Shown: one piece after another, positions 31,884 to 43,500 of the stretch
How positions within the stretch are numbered: position 1 is the first letter of the stretch
Layout of the letters: every line of letters starts with the position of its first letter
Origin: Choristoneura fumiferana
Taxonomy: Eukaryota; Arthropoda; Insecta; Lepidoptera; Tortricidae
Direction of reading: 5' to 3'
DNA: 64,000 bases
Assembly (NCBI RefSeq): GCF_025370935.1
Contig: NC_133497.1
Location: forward strand, 8,481,302 to 8,545,301
The notes under the pieces: model-generated
What the model was told of the DNA's origin: nothing
Database searches by the model: none
The model's input: only the letters and a program-made list of their open reading frames with translations
Program-made: the position numbers and the translations under genes

Positions 31884-34800
31884 TTATCTTAAGTGAATTT
31901 GTTTATGCCTGGCCAAACTGCAACCTCGCGTAAACTGCAACTTACAAATGTCACAAGAAAATGATTTCTCGCCTGTGTGAGTCTTTCTATGCCGAGCCAA
32001 ACTATCTCTTCGTGCAAACTGTGATTTACAAACGTCACAGGCAAAAGGTTTCTCGTTCGTGTGAGTTCGTCTATGCGCATCCAAAACACTTTTCACTTTA
32101 AACTGCAACTTACAAATGTCACAAGAGAAAGGTTTCTCGCCTGTGTGAGCTCGTTTATGCACAATCAAATTACTTCTTCGCGCAAACTGCGCCTCACACA
32201 AGTCACATGAAAAAGATTTTTCCCCATGAGTTTCCATAACGTGCCTGGTTAAATATCTTTTCTTAAAAAAAAACTGTTCGCATATGTTGCAATTGTAAAT
32301 TCTCTTACCCATGTGCAGTTCCATGTGTTTATTCACATTCATTTTGACTGTAAACTGTTTGTTACACACACTGCAAAGGTAGGGTTTTTGAGTATATATA
32401 TTGGAACATTTACCACACTTGAGCAGACCTTGTTTCTCACCTGTGTGAGAAACAACAGATTTATTCCTAGAAACATTGTCAGAATATGATGGTTCTTCTT
32501 TGCTTGCACCGTTGGACGACGCCAGGGCTTTTTCATCCTTGTTCAGTGCACCTGCAAGAAAATATTTGGGAGATTTTAGTTTTGATATGGGTGACACATA
32601 TCGTCGGCTAAACTGTTAGACCTCGTAACTCCATCAGATAAAATTTTAATTTTTACATGAGGCACAAAAGACACAAAACACTTCACCACCAACCATTTTT
32701 GGTTTTATATTTTAATAGGTACTTACAATTTTTTAAACTAAATATTCCAAAAAAATAATTATATATAAAATCGTGGCAATTGTGTATAAGTAAATGGAGT
32801 CAGGCTTTTTTCTTGAAAAAACCGGCCAAGAGCGTGTCAGACACGCCCAAAATAGGGTTCCGTAGCCATTACGAAAAAAATAAGTAATATTTTTCTAAGG
32901 ATTTCGTATTTTATACAGAATCTTCCAAGTTTAGGTATATTTTATACCTTAGGCTGCTATTTAAGAGTAAAACTACTAATAATTCTCAAGCAAACTTAAC
33001 CGTTATAGTTTTCCTTGAAAGTTTGATACTTACTACCATCCTGAATTTTTTCAAATTTTTCCACCCACTGGTTTAGATTTAGAGAGGGGGGGACGCTCGA
33101 TTTTAATTAAAATTTGCACTTTAAAGTTGAATTTTTCGCAAAAAAATCAATGAATCGAAAAATCGTCTTTGCAAACCCCTAATTTTTAAAGACCTATCCA
33201 TCGATACCCCACACTAAAGGGCTGGATGAGAAAAAAAAACACCCCACTTTACGTCTATGGGAGGTACCAACCATAAAAAAAAATAAAAAAAATATTGTAT
33301 CATTTTGTCGGCATAGTTCACATATCCGTAAAAAATTACAGCGTTCTAGCATTGATAGTTCCTGAGCAAAGCCGCGGACGGACGGACAGACACAGACAGA
33401 CGGAGACACAGACAGACGGACAGACATACAGACCGACAGACAGACATGGCGAAACTATAACGGTTCCGTTTTTGCCATTTGGCTCCGGAACCCTAAAAAG
33501 ACATCATCTGCCATTGAAAACAAATGGCACATGCGTCTTTTTTCCGTATGACGGCAGAATATCCCAAAAAAATTTGACAGTCCATGTGCCAAACACCCTG
33601 TTATATTTTTGTAATATGACAACAACTTGAAAATGGACAACTTTTTTAGAAATAGTCATATCAGACAGAACCTACTTAATTAATTACACTTGGAAATGAA
33701 TATGGTGAAACTTACTTTGCCGCTGACCAGCCAGTGGGATTGGAAAATTGCAGGAACATCTCTGACCCTGCTGTCCCTGGCGCCTCTTAGCACGGGCAGT
33801 GCGGTTAGCTGGCATGCTCTTCCGAGGCTTGCCTTTGTGCAGGTCTACTGGAAGTCTCTCCAGTCTGACAAAACAGCTCCTGACTCCATACTGCTGCTCA
33901 ACGCTCTTGTTGCAGCAAGGGCCATCCTCGGGGTAGGTGGTGCACTTGGGTGTGAGGTCAGCATCGACTTCTACCTTTGGTCTGCATGGAGGTTCCTGCG
34001 TGCTGCTGAAACCATCTGTGAAAAAACACAGATATTTGCTATGAATTTCTTCAATTTCCTGACCGAAACATATTACCATCACTATCTATTTCAAAGTGCA
34101 TAGAAAACTGAGCTGATAAATCTTTAGGGTTCTGTACCTCAAAAGGAAAAAAACGGAACCCTTCTAGGATCATTTTGTTGTCCGTCTGTCTGTCAAGACC
34201 CTTTTTCTCAGGAATGCGTGGAAGTATAAAGCTGAAATTCATATCAAATACTCAGGTCTACTGTCCCTTGGAGCTGTGAAAAAATCAAACTAACCCAACG
34301 TAATCAAAAGACAGCCTTTTGTGCTGTAAATTTTCGACACTCGCAAGGGAATCAAAACCTAACCTACAAGGTACTTCCCGTGAACTCAGAATCTTGTGGT
34401 ATGAAGCAACATCTTATATTATCTAATAATATCTTATATTAGCACAGCACAGATAAAGGAAAAATTGCGAAAAGCATACATTTTTAGTTACATCTATAAA
34501 TATAAATTTGTCGGGTTACAAATGTTTGTCGCCGAACTCCTCCGAAATGGCTAGACCGATTTTTATGACATTTTTAGTGTATATTCAGTAGGTCTGGGAA
34601 TAGGACATAAGCTATTTTTTATACCCCTAAATGTTAAGGGTGCCCCCCAAAATTAATACACTTATAACCTAACCAACAAAAAGTTAGAAAATCCTTGTCA
34701 CTTCAAGGTTCAATATCTCAAAAACGGCTGAACCGATTTTGATGAAACATTTCTAAGAGCCGTGGCTAGAAAACCTCGTTTAAGAGCTACGGTGCCACAG

Positions 34801-36072
34801 ACAGACACACAGTCACACACAGCGGTCAAACTTATAACACCCCTCTTTTTGCGTCGGGGGTTAAAAATTAATTCAATGGAACATAACCTGACTAGTGATG
34901 TAACATGTTGAAAAAAAAACATGAAAAAAAACTTAGTAGCCTTATTTTTTCTAACTTTGGTTTTTTTTTCAGAAATAAAATCAATAGGCAATTCATTGTT
35001 TAATTGAGGTATGTTTTCTAATTTCTTACATTTTACTAAAATAACAAATCAAATTAAAGTACTCATCATGAATCAATTAAACAAAAATTTAATCTTCCTG
35101 TGTGTCAATGTCAGTAGCCAACTACGTTCAAACAAACATAGACAAACAGGGATTTCCCATGCGCAGTTTGAATGTTGCCAATATATTCATATTAACTTGG
35201 TACTATTCAACCAATATGGTATGGTATATGTATTAATCTTTTACGGAAACTGCATTTTTAATTTTAAATTCTGTACTCTTGAAAAAAAACATGCTCCAGA
35301 AAAAAAACGTTTTTTTTTTCACAATAGAAAAAAAAGTTTTTTTGCAATACTAGACCTGACCGCACTCAAAATGCCCACACAAGTAAATCCCTGGGGAGGC
35401 TGGCACAATTTACGACATAATTTTACTGACATAATAATATGGTATCATTTCACCAAGGGTTTTTTTTATTATGAGGATGGCCAATGAGGATGCGGGTTAT
35501 CTGAAGTGAAATGATCACGGTTGACACTCTTTCCCGGCCCGGATAATACCGGGATGGAAATACCGACCCTGTTTTTCTTTTAGAAGCTCCTGTCAGTTTC
35601 TATGGGCCGGTATTTTCATGTTGGTGTTATCCGGTGCTGGAAAGAGTGTCACTCATCATCAACACCACCCATGCCCATGAGTAAAACTACTCAATTATAC
35701 CTAGTGCCATCCACGAAGACGCGTGATTTTGTCAAAATTTAACTTAATTACATTGTAATAAGAACCACGGCACGCGTCATCGTGAATGACTACCTATAAC
35801 AGTAATCCGTTTTCATTACGTATACTAAGCTTACTTTGCGTTGAAAAAGTGACGTCCTGCTTTTGCACCAACTCTGGTCCAATTATTATTTCGATTTTGA
35901 CTTGGTCGGCGTTGGCGTATAAGCCTTCTGCGTCGGCCGCCTCACTCACGCCGCACTCGCTCTCCCACTCGGGCTCCTCCTTTATCACAGGCTTGTACTC
36001 CGCAGTCACGTTGTTTACCTGCGCTGACTGTTCGGCGTCGGAGGCACGACTTCGGCAGGCGGCTGACTCCAT
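31884..36072 (-). CDS. Six-finger C2H2 zinc-finger protein, copy B
   Basis: Exons 36072-35835, 34015-33716 and 32551-31884. Lengths 238+300+668 close in frame at 401 residues. The architecture is identical to copy A: acidic exon 1 (MESAACRSR, VIKEEPEWE), Cys/Arg-rich exon 2, and exon 3 with a CGKC half-site plus six C2H2 fingers. Exon 1 is one codon shorter than in copy A. Differences concentrate in finger 2, finger 5 and especially the last finger, whose helix reads RGCSLAR instead of QGGSLTK. The TGEKPF linker before it is TGEKSF. All exons are open, so both paralogues look functional. The intron between exons 2 and 3 is 1.2 kb, near the pre-insertion size of copy A's. Role: putative DNA-binding regulator; target unknown. 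Confidence 0.85.
32810..33500 (-). repeat. R1 repeat, reverse full copy
   Basis: Reverse-orientation counterpart of 700-1290, including the GACAGACG-type microsatellite (33385-33450), the C/G runs and the 'gcgtgtcagacacgc' palindrome. It lies in intron 2 of copy B. Confidence 0.78.
34534..35392. mobile_element. 859-base insertion specific to unit 2
   Basis: Unit 1 reads 'tttgtcgccggggaggctgg' across 27425-27444. Unit 2 has the same flanks separated by this segment. It contains 'ggctagaccgatttttatg', 'acggctgaaccgattttgat', a CACACA-type stretch and 'gcgtcgggggttaaaa', phrases of a common interspersed repeat, and an A-rich 3' part. Probably one or two nested elements in intron 1 of copy B. 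Confidence 0.7.
35519..35662. mobile_element. Palindromic MITE specific to unit 2
   Basis: The arms 'gacactctttcccggcccgg' and 'gtgctggaaagagtgtc' are inverted repeats. Unit 1 lacks the segment ('atgatcaccaccaccc', 27572), so it inserted after the duplication, in intron 1 of copy B. Confidence 0.75.
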
Positions 36073-36807
36073 GATCACGAGCCACGACACGACACGGAAG
36101 AACTATGTTGTTCTATGACAGTCTAGCCAAACTTCTTCATGTTTAGATAATAATAATTGATTGATTGTATGATTTGTTTATTCATACCATTATATTTAAA
36201 TAATAAGCAACACGTTTAAGAAATTGACCTGTAAAGAAGAACAGCTGTAGGTATCTGTAATGTAAGTACTAAAAAAAATATGGCTCTGTCTGTCCAGTCC
36301 AGTGTTGCCACTTTGCCCAAAGAAAAAGTAGCTAAACATATGGTAAAAAGTTGCTAGTTTAAAAAAAATACTCTGTTAGAAGTGGCCAAAAGTGGCTAAA
36401 CAAAAAAAAAGGCAGTTGTATATTTGTAATGTAGGGTTATTCCCACCTGTTACCACTGATACCCACGCTACGCCACTGCTTGATTTGAATATATATTTTT
36501 AATAGCTAAAGCTAGAGTATAAACTAAAGGAGCATTAATAAGTTTGAATATGGTGGCAAGCGCGTTTGTCGCTTTTCATATAGATTTCTTGGCTGGCACT
36601 GTATAATTCTGTCAAGTTGAAAAAAAAATGTATCCATTATTGGTCCTAGAAATATTTAAATTTGTATTCCAAAAGTCGCCAGATAAGTCGCTAAACCATT
36701 TTTGTCGTCAAATTTTTTATTGGTCGTTAAGACTTAAGCTAAAGTCGTGTTCTAGCGACAAAGTCGCTAAATTGACAACACTGAATATGATAGATATATT
36801 GTAGTAC

Positions 36808-37496
36808 TTTTCGGATAGGATGGGTACGGTGACACATGTCATTAAGCAATTAAAGGGTTGAGACAATGTAAATTCGAATGGATTTATTGCGATTCTCGAT
36901 TAAATATGCTAAGGGTGTTTAATCGATTTTATTAGTGATAGTTTATGTTTCTAACTAATTTTTGCCTGCGGTTTCACCCGCGTAGCGAGTGTTTTTACTA
37001 GTCTATCAGGATCTCACAAACCATGCGGTCTTCTTTGGCACTATATTAAAACTAATAACGGTAAAAATATTAACCAAAACCGTAATAACAAAATTGAATA
37101 ACAAAGTAACAGTTCATAACATCAAACAATACGAAACACTCGATACAAAGACGCATTTACGGACCTTCGCTCTCGTACTAATTGACAGATGATGCGAGTC
37201 AAACGATTTGACAAGATTGTGGAATCGATTCGGTCGATAAGCTCTATTGAAACAGAGTTCCGTTTGACGCGATGAAAATGGGCGAGAACAAAATTTATCT
37301 TTTTAGTTTTAAAACATAATAATATATTTTTAAGTTATTTTTGTTCATTATTACAAAATCTTTTAAGTTATAGAGATATATATTTTTTTTGTTCTTTCGG
37401 GATTCAAGTATATTTTTTTATAAATTATTGGCCTGAAACGTTCATGGCGTGGAATGGAAAAAACGCAAGTGTCACCGTACCCACCCTATCCGAAAA
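36808..37496. mobile_element. TIR element of about 690 bases at the right edge of unit 2
   Basis: Inverted termini of about 28 bases: 'ttttcggataggatgggtac' on the left and 'gtacccaccctatccgaaaa' on the right. The interior has no long frame. The unit 1 copy (from 30951) lacks the right terminus. Confidence 0.7.
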
Positions 37497-37565
37497 CACT
37501 ATATGTTATGGTTAAAAAAATAGCGAGTATTGTAATTTCGAAAATAGCAAAATCTAAATGAAATA

Positions 37566-40500
37566 ATGGATGTGGAAAATTTAAACAGCTGGGTGTCGCA
37601 GCCGGATGTGTGTCGGTGTTGTCTTTCAGCGAGCGGGTGTTGGGATGTCACGGCGTCTTACATTTCTGAGGCAGGCGTGAAGGAGGTATTTGCGGATATC
37701 TTACAAGAATCTTATGGGATTTCCGTAAGTTTTTATTTTAGTACCATTTTATACCTGTTGTTGAAGTTGAAACCCTGCGTCCATGGGGCCCTGGCTAGGG
37801 CTGCCAACTTTTTTTACAATATATAAAGTATATTTACGTCTGAGAAGGGAAATAAACAGTATTTTAGAAAAATGAACAGAATTTTCTACTTTTCATGATT
37901 TAAAGACGAATTTTTGGGTGCTTCTTGCTTGCACAGCTTATCAATTTAGTTTCATTTTTAAAAGCCTCACAGACCTTGTCAATCAAAACTAATTAAAATA
38001 AATAAGGAGCTAAATTTTTATTAAATTAACATTGGCACATTCGTTCTGAACCACCACTATTGTGACTATGCTGTACTGACTTAGTGTGTGCTTAGTGTTA
38101 GGCAATGTTGATGCTGAAAACAGTATTTTACATACTTTATTTTAGTTCAAAAGTAAAAAGTTTTTAACAGTATAGTTGGCAACCCTAGCCCTGGCGCACA
38201 TCGGCTCTTAAAATACTTGGGAAAGCGCCTAGTTGACACAACTGGACCAAAGGACCGGCAGCTATCTCTCTCAAAGAATTAGCAAGAATTAGCGTAACAC
38301 TGCTATCCTTTTGGGCACTATACACAATACTTACAATGACTCTTTATTGTACACCATAAATAGTAAACGATACAGAAACGGTACACAGTGAGAAAGATTA
38401 CAAGGTAAGCAATAGGCGGCCTTATTGCTTAATCTTTGGTACGCTAGTCTATATTAATAATTTCGTACCGGTCTACGGTAGACTCGAACGAAGTGCACAT
38501 CAAATTGAAGAGCGTAAAAAAATAGTCAATCCGAGTCGACAACTTGTAGGCGGAAAATTCGGATTATCGAGTATTTTCAATATAAACTTGAATAAATTAC
38601 TAAGTATATAATGGCGTTGCGAAGTAAACATGTCAAAGTCATCACATCAAAGTGGCGTTAGTGTCACGTCATCACGTGTCACAGGTGTCACAGGTTCGTA
38701 TTACGTTCTCCATTGTGATCTCTTAAAGGCCCCACACACGGTACGATTCGTCGATTTTCATCAGATCGATCGTACAGACGAATCGTACCGTATATGGGTT
38801 GATTATGAGACAGAGACATCATAGTTATTTGAGCAAATAAGATTTAGGAGAAATATCTACGTGAAATACATCGGTATACGTAGGTTAGCTGTGAAAGTAC
38901 GTTTGTGATAATATTAAGGCTGGGAATATACGTCAGATTTTTCGATAAGTACGACAGTCTTTACACTGGCAAAAAATTGTTTTCAGACATATTATTATGA
39001 GTCTACATTTTACCCGAGCGAAGCCGGGTTTTCATCTAGTAGGTATTTTTTGCTGAAATTTATTTTGGTGAAATTTAGACTCTAATTGGGTTTTTTAGGT
39101 TTCAAATTACATCGGGATAAAAAGTAGCCTATGTGTTATTCCAGAGATCCAGCTACCTATATACTAAATTTCATGGCTCTAAGCCTAGCGGTTGTTATTT
39201 CGAGATTTTATCCCTATCCCGTGGGAATGTCGGGATAAAAAGTAGCCTATGTGTTATTCCAGAGAGCCAGCTACCTATATACATGACTCTAAGCCCAGCG
39301 GTTGTTATTTCGAGATATTATCCCTATCCCGTGGGAATATCGGGATAAAAAGTATCCTATGTTTTAATCCAGGTTATAAACTAACTTTTCGCCAAATTTC
39401 ATCCAAATCCGTCCAGCCGTTTCAGCGTGAAGAAGTAACAAACATACTCACTCACTCACAAACTTTCACATTTATAATATTAGTAGGATTTTAAGTTTGA
39501 TGTTGAAATAAAGTTATGTCTGTGTCTAAATGGAGCGACAGATTGCCGTGATTTTTGGCATAGAGATAGTTTATGGGCCAGACAGTGACATAGGCTACTT
39601 TTTATGGAAAAATGCACAGTTCCCGAGGGAACAGCGCGCGATAACCGAATTCCACGCGGGCGAAGCTGCGGGCAAAAGCTAGTCAATATTTTATTCAGAA
39701 AATGCCAAAAAACAATAGGTTTTAATATTAAAATGTCTAATGGAATGAAACATAAATAAAAAACTTTTTATTGCTATGTTTCAGCTGTCCTACATATCAG
39801 AATGGGGCCCGAGCCGGTTGGTGTGTGGTCTGTGCGCGGGGCATCTGCGAGAGGCTTCCATCTTCAAGAAGCAGGTGGTGCGGGCCGAGAAACACTTCAC
39901 AGACTATTATAACAGGAGGAAAGGTGAATGATGAAGGAATTAGCTACCTTGTTGATATTGCTTAAGCTGTTGTAAATGTATTTTCATCACACTTGCTCGT
40001 AAACAGTGTCGTAACATGCAGGCTTCCTTGGTTGCAACCCCCCAAATAAAACTCTCGACCTTAATGTGCTTGTCATGAAACCCGTGCGTGGTCGGTAAAT
40101 GAGTCATTGCCCGTACTAATTTTCAGTCATGAAGCCCAAGGTCGGTAAATGAGTCAAGGCCCGTACTGATAGTGCATGGCGCGGAGGCGCAGCACGCCGC
40201 GCACGACATGAACGCGGGGGAGCTCGCTGGCGCTGTCCGAGAGCGCAGCCTTAGATATCGGCCATTTTTGTAGTTAAGAATAATATTTATTATTTTACAA
40301 ATATACAATTTTACTCGCAAATGTGATGAAAAACATTGTATGTGGCATGACTTCGGGCTTCTAATAGAATCTCATTCGTGATTCCTCACTTACCGCCCTT
40401 AAGACACAAAGTCAGCGAAACATGGATGCACAGAAAAACCAGAAAAATGGACCAGCGCTGGGAATACCTAAAACAAACAAACATAAATGGAACTTAGAAA

Positions 40501-43500
40501 AGACTTAGAAACATAAAAAAAGAAAGCAAATCGAAATGTTGGTGCATAGGAGAAATTCCAGTGGTGGTGCAGGGGAATAGCACGCAGCATGGATTGCTGA
40601 GGACCTGGGGTCGAATCCCAGCACTGGTCTATTTTTCTGTGCATCCATGTTTCAGCTTGTGTTTTCGTGTGAAATATATAGATTGAAATATATAGATTTC
40701 ACGGGATGACCGTAAAAGTAACAAACATTTGGAGTTGAAATAAAAAATACAAAAAGACTCCAAAAAGTAATCTGTTGTGAATGATTTATAAAATTACAGA
40801 ATAAGCTAGTGTACAAAAAAATCTAATTAGTCTGTCAGTAACAATTAATTATAAGGTATTACATTAGAATTAAAATTAAACTAAGTTAAAATTATTACTA
40901 AAAGTAACTAAACTAAGTAGAAAAAAGTTGTAAAAGTATCCCCCAGCGGCATGGACCCAAAGACGCTAGCAACATTTCCTCGTTGTATAGCAATGCTCAA
41001 ATGTTGTGTCAGGAAGCTGCCAGCTCTTCGGTCCCCTATTGTATCTGATAGCCGTTTTAGGTAATGGACACATTATTTTTTTGATCGATTGCAGGCTGGT
41101 GCTTGCAGTGTGGTCCTAACTGTCCGTATTTTATAACTTATGTTTTTAATGTTATATTTAACTTCTTTCAGCTATCGAGGAATTATCGGTCAAGACTGAG
41201 CCAGAGCCAGCGTGCCATAGCCCTGACGATTTTACGGAGCAATTTGATGTTTCTAACAGAGGTAACTATCTTTTTTTTACAATATTATTACTATTATTCC
41301 AGATACTTTATAGCTCTTTAAGCTAACACCAACTGCATCAAAACTGCAAACCGGCTGTGCAGTCCCCTTGCAGTTTCCATGCAGTCCTGTCAACAGCACA
41401 CCAATGAGGGCTATCGCGTATGAATTCGCCACTAGAGGCGCTAGTGTAGCGTGAGGTCTCCGAAATGTCAAATCTCATAGTTTTTGGGTGAGCTACGCGG
41501 GTTATTTATAATTAGAATAGATTTGTGAGTATTTTGCAACATCTGAAACTCCATCATCATCCCAGCCTATATACGTCCCACTGCTGGGCACAGGCCTCCT
41601 CTCAGAACAAGAGGGCTTGGGCCATAGTTCCCACGCGGGCCCAGTGCGGATTGGGAACTTCGCACGCACCATTGAATCGCTTCGCAGGTTTGTGCAGGTT
41701 TCCTCACGATGTTTTCCTTCACCGCAAGCTCGTGGAAAATTTCAAATGTAATTCCGCACATGAATTTCGAAAAACTCAGAGGTGCGAGCCGGGGTTCGAA
41801 CCCACGACCCTCTGCTTGAGAGGCGATAGGTCAAACCACTAGGCCACCACGGCTAAATAATTGCTAATTTTGGCAAATATGCGTTCCGGGCAATGAATGT
41901 CTGTGTTTTGAGACAGTTTTGTCTTTCGGAAACCTTTGTCCTCCCTTTTTTCCGAACAAAACTGGACTAAACAACACTGTGGCATGCTCGTTATTTTTAT
42001 GGTACGGTGTTAAGGTGTATTAAATATGATTTTAATCTAAACTTTGTTTTCACGCCCGTAATAACAGACTTTGAAATCCATACATAAAAACCTCACGCAA
42101 CAGTGCGCCATCTAGTGAGACAAAAACGATAGCCCTCATTGCAAGCCGGCTGCACGTTCGTAATGCAGTCGTATTGCAGTTGGAACGACTGCACTGTACA
42201 ACCACAGAATATATAATAGTAGTAACGTACAGAATGGCCACGCTCCGCCCCGCACCGGTTCGAGTTACCCCACCCCTCAAGCGCAGATTGCAGGAAAACC
42301 GCAGGAAAGCAGTCGGGTGCGCGACGCGATGTATGTCGGCCGCACGGCACTAAGTTCGGGAGCAATCATTTTGCGAAATGGTAACGGTACCCTACCTACT
42401 TCCTTTTTCTAAATAAATAATAATTTCTGAAATTATCGCGATTAATACATTAAATAACTACCTACCGAATAATTCGTTTAAGTTTGTACTCGTATATCTA
42501 TTGTAATTGAAAATAATAATGCTTAAATGCACAGACTGACACATTTTAATTAGGTTTAAATAAATAGGTAAGATTAACGATTACATTGATTTGCACTATC
42601 TAAGCCATACCTACATATAAGTACCTTTAAATGTCATTGGTAGCACTTATTACGGTTTTGCAATAGTCAGCCCTGTGTACCTTACGCACACATTGACGCT
42701 TGTACAGACGTCGTGCCTTAGATTCAAGAACGCGTATTTTGTACGGCGTGGCCGCCGTGTGGTACAACTGTATTGTAACTGCAATACGACTGCATTACGA
42801 CCGTACTATAACTCATACGAGAACTGGTTTACTAATGTTTCGACGAATAACGTTTGGCAACCTGTTTCATTTCGCAACTTTTCATTTCCTAACTGTTTAA
42901 TATTTCTGAAACTGTAAATATTTCAGGATTTTTATAAAACTAACCTAACCTAACCTGAAGGGTTCCACACGATGGCCCTGAAATAAATCCTGAAATATTT
43001 ACAGTTTTAGAGTTTGCGAAATGAAAAGTCGCGAAATGAAACAGGTTGCCAAACGTTACGTTGCGAAAAGGCAGTACTCGACTAGAACTAGCTCATCGAC
43101 ATAGCCCAGGGAATTAGCAAGTTGAAGTGGCAGTGGGCTGGTCATATCTGTCGAAGAACGACAGCTGCTGGAGTAAACGAGTTCTTGAGTGGAGACCGCG
43201 TCTTGGCAAACATAGTGTAGGACGCCCTCCGGCCAGGTGGAGTGGCGATCTGCGAAGCTGCTGGTAGAAGCTGGATGCGTTTAGCCGAGGACAGGGCGCA
43301 GCGCTCAATGCGGGAGCCCTATGTCCAGCAGTGGACTGCTATAGGCTGATGCTGATGATGAAATCTTATAAGATCATTTTGACCCACTACCAGTTGACAT
43401 TTTATATAAATTAAGTTGGATGACGCAAGTACCTACCGTCCGCAAAAAAAGCTAGTAGCTATTAAAAATTGAAATTTTAACAGAAACTGTGGCGTCACGG

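Larger units (their letters stand above)
31456..37320. repeat. Tandem duplication, unit 2
   Basis: 5.9 kb direct duplicate of unit 1, starting at 'tgctgatttggga' directly after the end of D1. It includes zinc-finger copy B and segment D2 (36475-37320). It has its own later insertions at 34534-35392 and 35519-35662. Confidence 0.82.

Noticed and set aside
42950..42966. Telomere-type CCTAA repeat
   Set aside because: Only about three units in the centre of an inverted-repeat element; too short to be an interstitial telomere array.
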